Source of the DNA: JAWLBR01 sp041687495
Lineage (GTDB): Bacteria; Bacillota; Limnochordia; DTU087; JAAYGB01
DNA: 13,473 nucleotides
Assembly (NCBI GenBank): GCA_041687495.1
Contig: JAWLBR010000084.1
Span: 1-13,473, forward strand
Direction of reading: 5' to 3'
Shown: piece after piece, positions 1 through 7,600 of the stretch
How positions within the stretch are numbered: the stretch's first letter is position 1
Layout of the letters: every line of letters starts with the position of its first letter
The notes under the pieces: model-generated
What the model was told of the DNA's origin: nothing
What the model saw: the letters and a program-made list of their open reading frames with translations, nothing else
Database searches by the model: none
Translations under genes and position numbers: made by a program

Positions 1-213
1 CGTGCTTTCTCGGCTCGGAGAATTTAGCACTTTACCATTGTAAGCTGGAGTGTCCTTTTCTTCAAAGCCGATTCTTAACCATTACAGGAATGCTCCTTTT
101 TCCTAAATTGTGTCACGAAGTAGCTACAACGGAGACTAGAGTTTTCCTTCAAAAAAAGAGGTATGAAAAGAAAAACACAAAAGTTATGGAGCGATTCGGG
201 TTTATAGTACATT

Positions 214-233
214 GCCTACAGAGCGTAGGCTCT
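214..233 (+). promoter_or_regulatory. Small leader inverted repeats upstream of the URO-D gene
   Basis: GCCTAC (214-219) and GTAGGC (225-230) form a perfect 6-bp inverted repeat around AGAGC. The loop AGAGC (220-224) can instead pair with GCTCT (229-233) across a GTAG loop, so the two pairings exclude each other. The site lies 33-52 nt before the ATG at 266 and ahead of its Shine-Dalgarno site. It could be an operator, a leader hairpin, or chance. A TATAGT sequence at 203-208 just upstream resembles a -10 box, but I find no matching -35 box. Confidence 0.25.
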
Positions 234-265
234 TGTGGCAAAAATGATGAAGTGGAGGCTAACGC

Positions 266-1501
266 ATGAATCTGTCCGCTCAGGATCGACAAGTTCTTAG
301 GGATTTGGCCGAACAGGTCGTTTCTATCGTAGAAACCGAAAGGCAGAATGACCTAAAAAAAGAGTGGCTAAGGCATAACCGTCTCAAACCGGGTCGTCCC
401 ATGGTCTTGGCATTTCCCGAGGGATCATGGCGAGAGTTGATTCCAGCCAATGTACTGAAGACAACATCTACGATAGCTCAACAGTGGGAGTATAGGTTGA
501 GACAGATCATCTATACCGGGGACACTATCAAGGACGACCAGATCTTTGAACCATTGTTTTCGATTAACTGGGTTCACGAGCCGATTAATTGGGGGGTGAG
601 TGAGACTAAGATTCAGCAAGGTGAGTTGGGGGCATACACTTGGGAGTCGCCCATCAAGTCGCTAGAGGACATTGAGAAGCTACGGTGTCCCCAGCTAAAA
701 GTGGATCGTGACGAGACATTCCGGCACCAAGCCCTCGCAAGTGATATATTTGGTGACTTGCTTCCGGTGAAAATTCGGGGCCGGTTTTGGTGGAGTTTGG
801 GCATGATGACACATGCTATTATGCTCCGCGGCCTGGAACAACTAATGATGGATATGTATGATAACCCGGATTGGTTGCATCAGCTAATGACAATACTGCG
901 CGATGGTACATTATCGTGGCTTGACGAACTGGAGCAGGGTGGTTATCTGGCGTTGAATAACCGGGCTGACTATGTTGGCTCTGGTGGATTTGGCTATACA
1001 GATGAGCTACCTGCGGAAGGCTTTGATGCCACTCAGGTTCGTCTTCGTGACATGTGGGGGTTTGCAGAAGCGCAGGAGCTTGTTGGTGTATCTCCACAGA
1101 TGTTTGTTGAGTTCGCTCTGAACTATCAGATTCCAATCCTTGAGAGATTTGGTCTCAATTGTTACGGTTGTTGTGAACCGGTTCACGACAAGATGGAGGC
1201 CATCAAGAGCATCCCGAACCTTAGGCGAGTTTCCATATCGCCTTGGGCCGATGTGGAGAAGTCAGCCGACGGACTCCAGGATAACTACATTTTTTCTTAT
1301 AAACCCAATCCTTCCGTTCTAGCCGGTAGCAAGGTGGATCAGAAGGCCATTAAGAACGGTCTTGTTGAGTTCCTAGAGAGAACTCGCGGATGCGTGGTTG
1401 AGATCATTATGAAGGACACACACACAGTCAACAACGAACCTAAGCGGATCTCGCAATGGGTGGAACTGGCACGTCAGGCGATTGACGAGGTCTACAGGTA
1501 G
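266..1501 (+). CDS. URO-D superfamily protein, MtaA-like (probable methyltransferase, not HemE)
   Basis: A 411-residue protein of the uroporphyrinogen decarboxylase superfamily. The ATG at 266 follows a GTGGAGGC Shine-Dalgarno stretch. True HemE begins with an N-terminal arginine/glycine signature (RQAGR-like); none is present here, so haem synthesis is unlikely. The C-terminal half carries a cysteine cluster, NCYGCCEP (residues 298-305), followed by His307, at the place where corrinoid/CoM-type methyltransferases of this superfamily bind zinc, and a late KDTHTV motif (383-388). Such proteins are often methyl-transfer enzymes or uncharacterised catabolic genes in anaerobic Firmicutes. No corrinoid protein or MtaB-type partner is adjacent, so the substrate is unknown. 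The gene has its own terminator and appears monocistronic. Its codon use looks more AT-rich than that of the genes to its right. Superfamily assignment is fairly secure; the reaction is inference. Confidence 0.82.
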   Translation: MNLSAQDRQVLRDLAEQVVSIVETERQNDLKKEWLRHNRLKPGRPMVLAFPEGSWRELIPANVLKTTSTIAQQWEYRLRQIIYTGDTIKDDQIFEPLFSINWVHEPINWGVSETKIQQGELGAYTWESPIKSLEDIEKLRCPQLKVDRDETFRHQALASDIFGDLLPVKIRGRFWWSLGMMTHAIMLRGLEQLMMDMYDNPDWLHQLMTILRDGTLSWLDELEQGGYLALNNRADYVGSGGFGYTDELPAEGFDATQVRLRDMWGFAEAQELVGVSPQMFVEFALNYQIPILERFGLNCYGCCEPVHDKMEAIKSIPNLRRVSISPWADVEKSADGLQDNYIFSYKPNPSVLAGSKVDQKAIKNGLVEFLERTRGCVVEIIMKDTHTVNNEPKRISQWVELARQAIDEVYR

Positions 1502-1545
1502 CTGCCTATCTCCAACCCGGATTTCTGAATGCAATGAAGCTCGTT

Positions 1546-1582
1546 AAGCTGGTGGGGCACTAGGCGCCTTACCAGCTTTTTC
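1546..1582 (+). terminator. Rho-independent terminator after the URO-D gene
   Basis: AAGCTGGT (1546-1553) pairs exactly with ACCAGCTT (1571-1578). The stem extends inward through two G-U pairs and GGC/GCC to a loop of about 7 nt (13 pairs in total). A TTTTT run overlaps and follows the 3' arm (1577-1581). It starts 45 nt after the stop codon at 1501 and separates the URO-D gene from the next cluster. Confidence 0.82.
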
Positions 1583-1764
1583 ATTTGGTGTCAATTCGAC
1601 ATGGTGGGCCCATGATCCGTTTTCAGACTAGCATTGGTTAGGCGCGGGGTGCAGGACTCAAATGGTCCAAAAAGGAAATATGCAGTACAATCCCAAAGCC
1701 CGGTTTGATACAAAACAGGATTTGTCTGCGGATTGCGACGAGGAGTATCTAGGTGAAGGCTGCG

Positions 1765-1771
1765 AAAGGAG
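1765..1771 (+). promoter_or_regulatory. Shine-Dalgarno site selecting the GTG start at 1776
   Basis: AAAGGAG ends 4 nt before GTG 1776. The spacing is slightly short, but the match is much better than anything before the in-frame ATG at 1662. Starting here places the signal peptide exactly at the N-terminus, which is the main reason for choosing this start. Confidence 0.6.
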
Positions 1772-1775
1772 CTGG

Positions 1776-2921
1776 GTGACACTGTTGCGAAAAGTTGTCG
1801 CACTGTTTGTTTCACTGTTAATGCTGATCGTCTTGATTCCCGGGGCTAGTGCCGGGGAGTTGGTAGTGCACTTTCTCGATGTAGGGCAAGGCGATTCAAT
1901 CGCGATTCAGAGCCCAAGCGGCACCTGGGCTCTGATCGACGCTGGCGAAGAGGCGGCAGGTAGGCAGGTCGTTGTCCCATACTTAAAGGGGCAAGGGGTA
2001 GCGCAGTTGGAGCTGGTGGTTATGACCCATCCCCACGCTGACCATATCGGCGGGCTACTGGAGGTAGTGGGTAAACTCCCGATCAGGTCCATTATCGCCG
2101 ATGGCCAGATTCACACCTCCGCCACCTATGAAAGGTTGCTGCTTGCTATCAGGGATAAGAACATTCCATTTTCTCTGGCAAGGAAGGGCCAGATGCATGA
2201 TCTAGGTGGTGGTGCTGTACTAACGGTTCTTCACCCCAAAGCCTTAGTTTACGACAACCTGAACAACAACGGAGTGGTCACTCGCCTTGACTTTGGCGCA
2301 GTGTCTTTGCTGTTTACCGGAGATGTCGAGGTTCCAGTTGAGCAAGAACTGCTTCACTCTGGCGCGAAGGTGGCCAGTCAGGTACTGAAGGTTGGCCATC
2401 ACGGCAGCGAAACCTCCACTTCAGCCCCGTTTGTTGGTAGAGTTGGTCCGGCGGTGGCCGTGATCAGTGCCGGTGAGGGTAATCGCTATGGACACCCAGC
2501 CGCGGGGGTTGTGCAGAGACTTCAGTCCCAATCGGTCCGAGTCTACCGTACGGATCAGCATGGAACTGTGGTAGTTAGAACTGATGGGAAAACGACTCTG
2601 ACCATCGCAACTAGGGCTGGTACTCACAGCATTTCCTTGAGTCAGGGCGGTGCCGGTCAGACACAGGCCTCGGTAGGCTCTGAGCCGCTTTCATCGCCGC
2701 AAGAGGCGGACCAGAACTCAGGATCGGGCGGAAAGGTGAATATCAACACCGCCACTTATGCTCAGCTGCAACAATTGCCAGGGGTGGGACCGGTATTGGC
2801 GCAGCGCATCATTGAATATCGGAGCGAGCAGAGATTCACCTCAGTTGATCAATTGGTAAGGGTTAAGGGGATTGGAGCTAAGAAGCTTGAAGAGCTGAAA
2901 ACGTCGGTATCGGTGGAATAA
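1776..2921 (+). CDS. Secreted ComEC-type metallo-beta-lactamase-fold protein with ComEA-like HhH tail
   Basis: From GTG 1776 the product has 381 residues. Residues 1-26 form a classic signal peptide: basic start (LLRK), a hydrophobic run to about residue 22, and an ASA|GE cleavage site. The mature part opens with FLDVGQGDS (33-41), the hallmark of the ComEC/Rec2 beta-lactamase domain, then THPHADH (84-90, metal-binding HxHxDH), TGD (181-183) and GHHGS (207-211). A low-complexity Ser/Gly/Gln linker (about 290-318) leads to a helix-hairpin-helix domain (about 320-378; VNINTA, LPGVG, VKGIG) like the DNA-binding domain of ComEA. No ComEC channel segments are present. The family is expected to hydrolyse phosphodiester-type substrates outside the membrane; the actual substrate is not known. 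It is followed by a DUF3006 gene 50 nt downstream, the usual neighbour of these proteins. An ATG at 1662 would add 38 residues with an unlikely pre-signal extension and a weak ribosome site. Confidence 0.88.
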   Translation: MTLLRKVVALFVSLLMLIVLIPGASAGELVVHFLDVGQGDSIAIQSPSGTWALIDAGEEAAGRQVVVPYLKGQGVAQLELVVMTHPHADHIGGLLEVVGKLPIRSIIADGQIHTSATYERLLLAIRDKNIPFSLARKGQMHDLGGGAVLTVLHPKALVYDNLNNNGVVTRLDFGAVSLLFTGDVEVPVEQELLHSGAKVASQVLKVGHHGSETSTSAPFVGRVGPAVAVISAGEGNRYGHPAAGVVQRLQSQSVRVYRTDQHGTVVVRTDGKTTLTIATRAGTHSISLSQGGAGQTQASVGSEPLSSPQEADQNSGSGGKVNINTATYAQLQQLPGVGPVLAQRIIEYRSEQRFTSVDQLVRVKGIGAKKLEELKTSVSVE

Positions 2922-2953
2922 ATGCAGTTTTATTACGGGGCTTTGGTTTTAGT

Positions 2954-2959
2954 AGGAGG
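2954..2959 (+). promoter_or_regulatory. AGGAGG ribosome site of the first DUF3006 gene, long spacing
   Basis: AGGAGG ends 12 nt before the TTG at 2972. An in-frame GTG at 2960 directly after it is useless because GTG-AGC is followed by a TAG stop (2966). TTG 2972 is therefore the only in-frame start that keeps the whole domain. Confidence 0.5.
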
Positions 2960-2971
2960 GTGAGCTAGTCG

Positions 2972-3202
2972 TTGGCTCGAACATACAAAACGGTATATGA
3001 TCGTGCGGAAGGAAAATGGGCGGTGTTGGTCTTTGACGATCCAGCCCTGGGAGAAGTCTTAGTGCCGCAGACGGCCTTAAAGGGGTATGCCAAGGAAGGC
3101 GACGTCATTAAACTGACTCTGGACAAGGATGATTCCGAAACCGAACGCCGGCGGGAACGGGTAGCCAGTCTTCTCCAGGATCTTCTGGGCGACGGAAATT
3201 AA
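2972..3202 (+). CDS. DUF3006 domain protein, cytosolic form
   Basis: A 76-residue protein that is essentially one DUF3006 domain. The visible signature is YDRAEGKWAVL (9-19), a LVPQTAL segment (30-36), KEGDVIKL (41-48), an acidic turn and an Arg-rich helix (ETERRRERVASLLQDLL, 56-72). It has no signal peptide or membrane segment, so it should stay in the cytosol. The start is TTG. It sits between the secreted beta-lactamase-fold gene and the PHP gene with short gaps (50 and 28 nt), suggesting one transcript. DUF3006 genes are commonly found beside ComEC-type beta-lactamase proteins in Firmicutes, but their function is not established. A second, exported-looking DUF3006 protein is encoded at 4045-4449 on the other strand. 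Confidence 0.83.
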   Translation: MARTYKTVYDRAEGKWAVLVFDDPALGEVLVPQTALKGYAKEGDVIKLTLDKDDSETERRRERVASLLQDLLGDGN

Positions 3203-3230
3203 TCGGGATAACAGATGGAGGAATTCCACA

Positions 3231-3989
3231 ATGCTGATCGATCTACACACACACACTTGTCGTTACTCGCCGTGCAGTAGCTTCACTCCAGACAGCATGG
3301 TCAAAGCCGCCATTGCCGCCGGGCTGGACGGAATGGTGCTCACAGAGCACAACCATATCTGGGGCGAGGAAGAGACAGCTGAGCTGCAGGCACAGTATCC
3401 AGAGATTAAGATTTTCCGGGGAATTGAGGTTGCCAGCGATAGCAATGATCATTTTCTGGTTTATGGTGTTCTGAGCCCAGAGTCGTTCTATCCGGGGATG
3501 CCGACCGACAAGCTTCTCACAATCGTGGAACAAGAGGGCGGAGCTGTTGTTCTAGCCCATGCCTATCGGTACTCAGATCTGGTACCCGACGCCATTTTCC
3601 ACCAGCCGATTACTGCCCTAGAGTTGTGCAGCAGCAATATTCGTCGGTACGCTCAGCCGCGCATCAAGGCATTGGCCGAGAAGTTGCAGGTTCCCACCGC
3701 GGCCGGAAGCGATGGACACGCTGTCGAAACTATTGGGATGTTTGCCACTGATTTTCCAGTGGAGATCACCGATGAGACTGGGCTGGTTCAAGCGCTAAAG
3801 GCTGGGAAGTTTCAGGTGCATGTCAATGAGACCAAAGTAGCAAATTTCAATGGCAAATTGGAAGAAAAGGCCAATTGGGCAAAAAGGCTTCTTGATCAAG
3901 GGGAGAGCCCAGAGGAGATTCACAAGCGTCATGGTATTTCAGTTACTTTGCTTTCCGCCCTGCAGGAAGGCTTAGACCCAAGGGTGTAG
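3231..3989 (+). CDS. PHP-domain metal-dependent phosphoesterase
   Basis: A 252-residue PHP (polymerase and histidinol phosphatase) domain protein, probably cytosolic. ATG 3231 follows GGAGG (3217-3221) with 9 nt spacing. The metal-binding motifs are present: DLHTHT (4-9, His6 and His8), TEHNH (38-42), Glu66 in RGIEV, His74, LAHAYR (109-113 region, His110) and GSDGH (159-163). This set fits a YciV/TrpH-type phosphoesterase that cuts phosphate esters or short nucleotides with two or three metal ions; the substrate cannot be read from the sequence. The last ~50 residues (200-252) lie beyond the PHP core and end in a helical, HTH-like segment (SPEEIHKRHGIS, 226-237). It is the last gene of the 1776-3989 cluster and converges on the second DUF3006 gene. 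Confidence 0.87.
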   Translation: MLIDLHTHTCRYSPCSSFTPDSMVKAAIAAGLDGMVLTEHNHIWGEEETAELQAQYPEIKIFRGIEVASDSNDHFLVYGVLSPESFYPGMPTDKLLTIVEQEGGAVVLAHAYRYSDLVPDAIFHQPITALELCSSNIRRYAQPRIKALAEKLQVPTAAGSDGHAVETIGMFATDFPVEITDETGLVQALKAGKFQVHVNETKVANFNGKLEEKANWAKRLLDQGESPEEIHKRHGISVTLLSALQEGLDPRV

Positions 3990-3995
3990 AAGGAG

Positions 3996-4031
3996 CGGCT
4001 GCAGTCTAGGAGAACTCCCGGACTGTAGCCG
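3996..4031. terminator. Long hairpin between convergent genes, possible bidirectional terminator
   Basis: CGGCTGCAGTC (3996-4006) pairs with GACTGTAGCCG (4021-4031) over 11 positions with a single G-U. Inside, GGAG (4009-4012) pairs with CTCC (4015-4018). It begins 6 nt after the PHP stop and ends 13 nt before the stop of the minus-strand DUF3006 gene. Neither side has a T run, so it is not a textbook intrinsic terminator. Position and symmetry suggest it ends or shields both converging transcripts. Confidence 0.55.
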
Positions 4032-4044
4032 ATAACTGGTGACA

Positions 4045-4449
4045 CTAATCGTTCGTTGGTACTGAGACGGAACCAGCTAAGACTTCTTGAAGTAAGGTGC
4101 GAGAGCGGTTACGCGCCAGTCTGGTTGCCTCCCAGTCTATCTGGGCTTCAACTACCGCGCTCTCCTCGCTCATCTGCACCCGAAGGATGTCCCCTTCCGC
4201 CGCTAGGCTTGGAAGTTCGGCGGCAGGCAGATGTACAGTTTGCCCTGAGGCTGAGTAGAGAACGGCCCACTCGCTTTCAATCCGATCCAGCGTTAAGGTG
4301 TGCACCGTGGTAGGTTTTGCGATCTCAGCCACTGGCGCAGCCGACAGATTGGGTTCTGAGCTAGGCACCAGTCGTAGGGCCAAAGTGACCACAGTAAACA
4401 AAGGGAAAAGAACGTACAGTGGGAATATCTTACTGTGAGTAAAAAGCAT
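4045..4449 (-). CDS. DUF3006-like protein with N-terminal membrane segment or signal
   Basis: A 134-residue minus-strand protein. The ATG at 4449-4447 has AGGAG (complement of 4457-4461) 7 nt upstream. Residues 1-7 include a Lys, residues 8-26 are strongly hydrophobic (IFPLYVLFPLFTVVTLALR), and a Ser/Pro/Ala-rich linker runs to about residue 48. Residues 50-125 match the pattern of the DUF3006 protein at 2972-3202: LDRIESEWAVL (54-64), LPAAELP (74-80), AAEGDILRV (83-91) and a basic C-terminal helix with LLQEVL (119-124). No clear cleavage site is visible, so it may be an anchored protein with the domain outside the membrane, or a cleaved one. The low similarity to its neighbour suggests an old duplication or separate acquisition. 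Function unknown; placement opposite the beta-lactamase-fold cluster hints at a related role. Confidence 0.75.
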   Translation of the reverse strand: MLFTHSKIFPLYVLFPLFTVVTLALRLVPSSEPNLSAAPVAEIAKPTTVHTLTLDRIESEWAVLYSASGQTVHLPAAELPSLAAEGDILRVQMSEESAVVEAQIDWEATRLARNRSRTLLQEVLAGSVSVPTND

Positions 4450-4458
4450 TGCACCACT

Positions 4459-4476
4459 CCTGCCTTCTTGGGCAGG
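4459..4476 (-). promoter_or_regulatory. Hairpin covering the ribosome site of the minus-strand DUF3006 gene
   Basis: On the minus strand, CCTGCC (complement of 4471-4476) pairs perfectly with GGCAGG (complement of 4459-4464) across a CAAGAA loop. The 3' arm includes GG of the GGAG ribosome site, so the folded leader would partly hide it. This could lower or control translation. It is short, and no known riboswitch motif is visible. Confidence 0.35.
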
Positions 4477-4592
4477 CTGTGGATTTCTGGGGCATATGCT
4501 TGCTTTCGGCAGCGGTTTTGGCTCTCCTGCTTGCCGGCCAAGTTAATTGCGGACAAGTGAGCCCGCCCAAGATAGATTCAAAATTTTTTGTC

Positions 4593-4600
4593 AGAGGAGG
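4593..4600 (+). promoter_or_regulatory. Shine-Dalgarno site selecting the lacZ ATG at 4609
   Basis: AGAGGAGG lies 8 nt before ATG 4609. A TTG at 4588 is in frame but upstream of this site, so the site would fall inside the coding region if TTG were used. The 4609 start also gives the usual beta-galactosidase N-terminus. Confidence 0.8.
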
Positions 4601-4608
4601 TATGTTCC

Positions 4609-7600
4609 ATGGCACGAACCGTGTTGAGACAGATCCGTGATTGGGAGGATCCAAAGGTCGTGGAGCGTAACAAGGAGTCTGGCCACGCAACCCTGCTTCC
4701 TTACCCAGACGAAGCATCGGCTGCGGCTGGTGATAAGTCTACACCATGGTACAGGTTGCTCAACGGAGATTGGAAGTTCCAGTTAGTAGATAAGCCGGAG
4801 AGCGTCCCAGAAGGTTTCTTTGCTCCCGACTACGCCGACGAGCAATGGGATACTATCCCGGTGCCCAGCAACTGGCAGCTGCAGGGGTATGACAAGCCCA
4901 TCTACACCAACGTCAAGTATCCGTGGTCTCCCGATCAGCCCAGGGTACCAGAAGAGAATCCGACGGGCCTGTATCGGATGAATTTTACTATACCAGAGGA
5001 CTGGGACGGCCGGGAGATCTTCATCCACTTCGGCGGAGTTGATTCGGCTTTCTATCTCTGGATCAATGGACAGGAAGTTGGTTACAGCCAAGGCAGCCGC
5101 CTACCGGCTGAGTTCGATATCACCCCCTACGTTCAGCCGGGGGAGAATGCCCTTGCCGCGCAGGTGATGCGCTGGAGCGACGGCAGTTACTTAGAAGACC
5201 AAGATATGTGGTGGCTGAGCGGAATTTACCGGGATGTCTACCTTTACTCTACTGCCAAGCTCCACATTCGTGATTTTGGTGTCAGCACCCTGTTGGATGA
5301 AACTTACACTGACGCCACTTTCAAGGTTCGAGTCAAGGTCCGCAACTATGGGCGGGAAGAGCAAGGCGAGGTCTCAGTGGAACTGAAGCTGCTTGACGCC
5401 GATGGGACACCTGTCTTCACTGAACCGTTGGTGGGGAGTATTGAAGAACTGCGGGGCTGGCATGAAAAAGCCATGGACCTGAACCGCGAGGTGAAAGCGC
5501 CTCAGTTGTGGTCTGCCGAACACCCCTACCTTTATACTCTTCTGGTGATTCTTCGGGATCAGCAGGGGAATGTGATTGAAGTGGAGCGGTGTCGGGTTGG
5601 GTTCAGGCAGGTGGACATTTGCGATGGCAAGGTCCTGATTAATGGACGACCGGTGCTGTTTAAGGGAGTTAACCGGCATGAGCACGATGGCCTGCGGGGA
5701 AAAGCTGTCACTGAAGAGTCCATGATCGCCGATATCAAATTGATGAAGCAGTTTAACTTCAACGCCGTTCGTACCTGTCACTACCCAGATGACCCAAGAT
5801 GGTACGAGCTGTGCGATGAGTATGGGCTATACATTATTGACGAAGCGAACATTGAAACCCACGGTATTTCCAACTGGGGACCTGAGTATACCGTTGAACC
5901 GGCTACTGATACCGAGTGGTTGACGGCCCACATGGAGCGTTGCATCCGGATGGTGGAGCGGGACAAGAACCACCCCTGTATCTTCATGTGGTCGCTGGGC
6001 AATGAGGCTGGGTACGGACCTAACTTCGACGCGATGGCAGCTTGGATTCACTGTGAGGAGCCAACCCGACCAGTGCACTATGAAGGGACTATTCGTGTCC
6101 CTGGCAAGGTCCCTGCCTGTGTTGATGTCATCAGTGTAATGTATCCCAGCCTTGACCGTCTGCGGGCTCTAGCTGAGGATCCCAATGACGATCGCCCAGT
6201 GGTGATGTGTGAGTACAACCACGCCATGGGCAACAGCAACGGCAATCTGAAGGAGTATTGGGATCTGATCCGCAGCCAGAAGCGGCTGATCGGTGGCTTT
6301 ATCTGGGATTGGGTTGATCAAGGTCTGCGCAAGACCAGTGATGATGGGGAGGAATACTGGGCATACGGCGGCGACTTTGGCGACGAGGTCAATGACAAGA
6401 ACTTCTGCATCAACGGCGTAATCTGGCCGGACCGAACCCCCCACCCCGGAATGTGGGAATGTCGGAAGGTGCAGCAGCCGGTTTTATTCAAGGTAGTCGA
6501 TGCCGCCAAAGGCCAGGTGGAAGTTACCAATGAATACGACTTCTCTGATCTGAGTCAGCTCGCCATCAGCTGGGACCTTGTCCGGGATGGAGAGACGATT
6601 GAGTCTGGCCAGCTGCCGGCGTTGAAAACTAAGCCCGGTGCATCTGAAGTCATCTCGGTGCCGTTTACGGCAAAGCTTGAGCCCGGATGTGAACACTTCC
6701 TCAACCTCAGCTTCACTCTCGCTGAGGCAACTAGTTGGGCCGAAGCTGGGCATGAGGTGGCTTGGGAGCAGGTTGCACTCCCCGTTGCTGCTGGGAAGCA
6801 GACTGGGCTGTCTCCGGTTGAGATGCCTGCTGTCACCTATGAAAGCAGTGAGGAGATCATCACCGTATCTGGTGAGGAGTTCCAGCTGGTCTTTGATCAA
6901 AAGGCTGGCAGGATTTCGTCTTGGGTGTACCGCGGTGTTCAGCTGATTACCGCCGGTCCGGCGTTCAATGTGTGGCGGGCTCCAACTGACAACGACGCTC
7001 CTCGCCTGGCCAAGATGTGGCGGGAAGCTGGGTACGATACCATGCGTGAGCAAACCGTCTCCTTTGCTGTCAACCAGGACGCTCCGGCGCTGGTGACAGT
7101 TACTGCCGCCTTTACCGCTAAAGGAGAAGGGCAGAACGAAGGAGCAGATTACACCCTCATGTACCGCATATACGGCAGTGGGGATGTTCAGGTGGACCTA
7201 GACGCCAAGTTTGGCGCTAGCCTCCCGCCGCTGCCTCGAATTGGTTTGTTGCTGGAAATGCCTGGGCGCTTTGAGAACTTCACCTGGTATGGCCGGGGCC
7301 CGCAGGAGAACTACTGGGATCGCAAGGCCGGATATCCCGTGGGGTTGTATCGAAGCACTGTTTCGGAGCAGTACGTCCCGTATATCCTACCGCAGGAGAA
7401 CGGTAACAAGACCGATGTGCGCTGGGCCGCGTTGACCGGCGATGACGGAATAGGCTTGCTGGTGGTTGGCAATCCTGTATTTGAGATTACCGCCCATCAT
7501 TACACCATCGCCGACTTTGAACAGGCTCTGCACACCCACGAGTTAACGCGCAAGGAAAACATCACCGTGACCCTTGACTATAGGCAGTCAGGTCTGGGGG

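Noticed and set aside
2..43. Short frame ending at TAA 41-43 that could be the C-terminus of a gene left of the window
   Set aside because: Only 13 codons are visible, with nothing to identify.
86..101. AGGA-ATGC-TCCT followed by TTTT as a possible terminator
   Set aside because: The stem is only 4 bp and AT-weak.
3..269. Open frame without a stop from the left edge to TGA 267-269, overlapping the URO-D ATG
   Set aside because: It would be the tail of an upstream gene with an ATGA overlap, but the translation is Cys-rich, low in Ala/Gly and shows no recognisable motif, and the DNA is AT-rich. I treat it as chance.
1605..1612. TGGGCCCA palindrome upstream of the beta-lactamase-fold gene
   Set aside because: An 8-bp palindrome is expected by chance, and no paired promoter elements surround it.
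3245..3256. CA-dinucleotide run (also near 1417-1427) as a microsatellite
   Set aside because: Both runs simply encode the His-Thr motifs of conserved proteins (HTHT in PHP, THT in the URO-D protein).
4531..4543. CTTGCCGGCCAAG as a LacI-type operator for lacZ
   Set aside because: The arms mismatch at two symmetric positions and the site is not placed against any visible promoter.
4449..4640. Plus-strand 63-codon frame with a hydrophobic, lipoprotein-like stretch near its middle
   Set aside because: It starts at TTG within the ATG of the minus-strand DUF3006 gene, has no ribosome site, and runs through the lacZ ribosome site and start; probably a by-product of GC-rich intergenic sequence.
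6484..7053. 189-codon minus-strand frame inside lacZ
   Set aside because: It is the antisense shadow of a strongly supported beta-galactosidase; no motif and no ribosome site.
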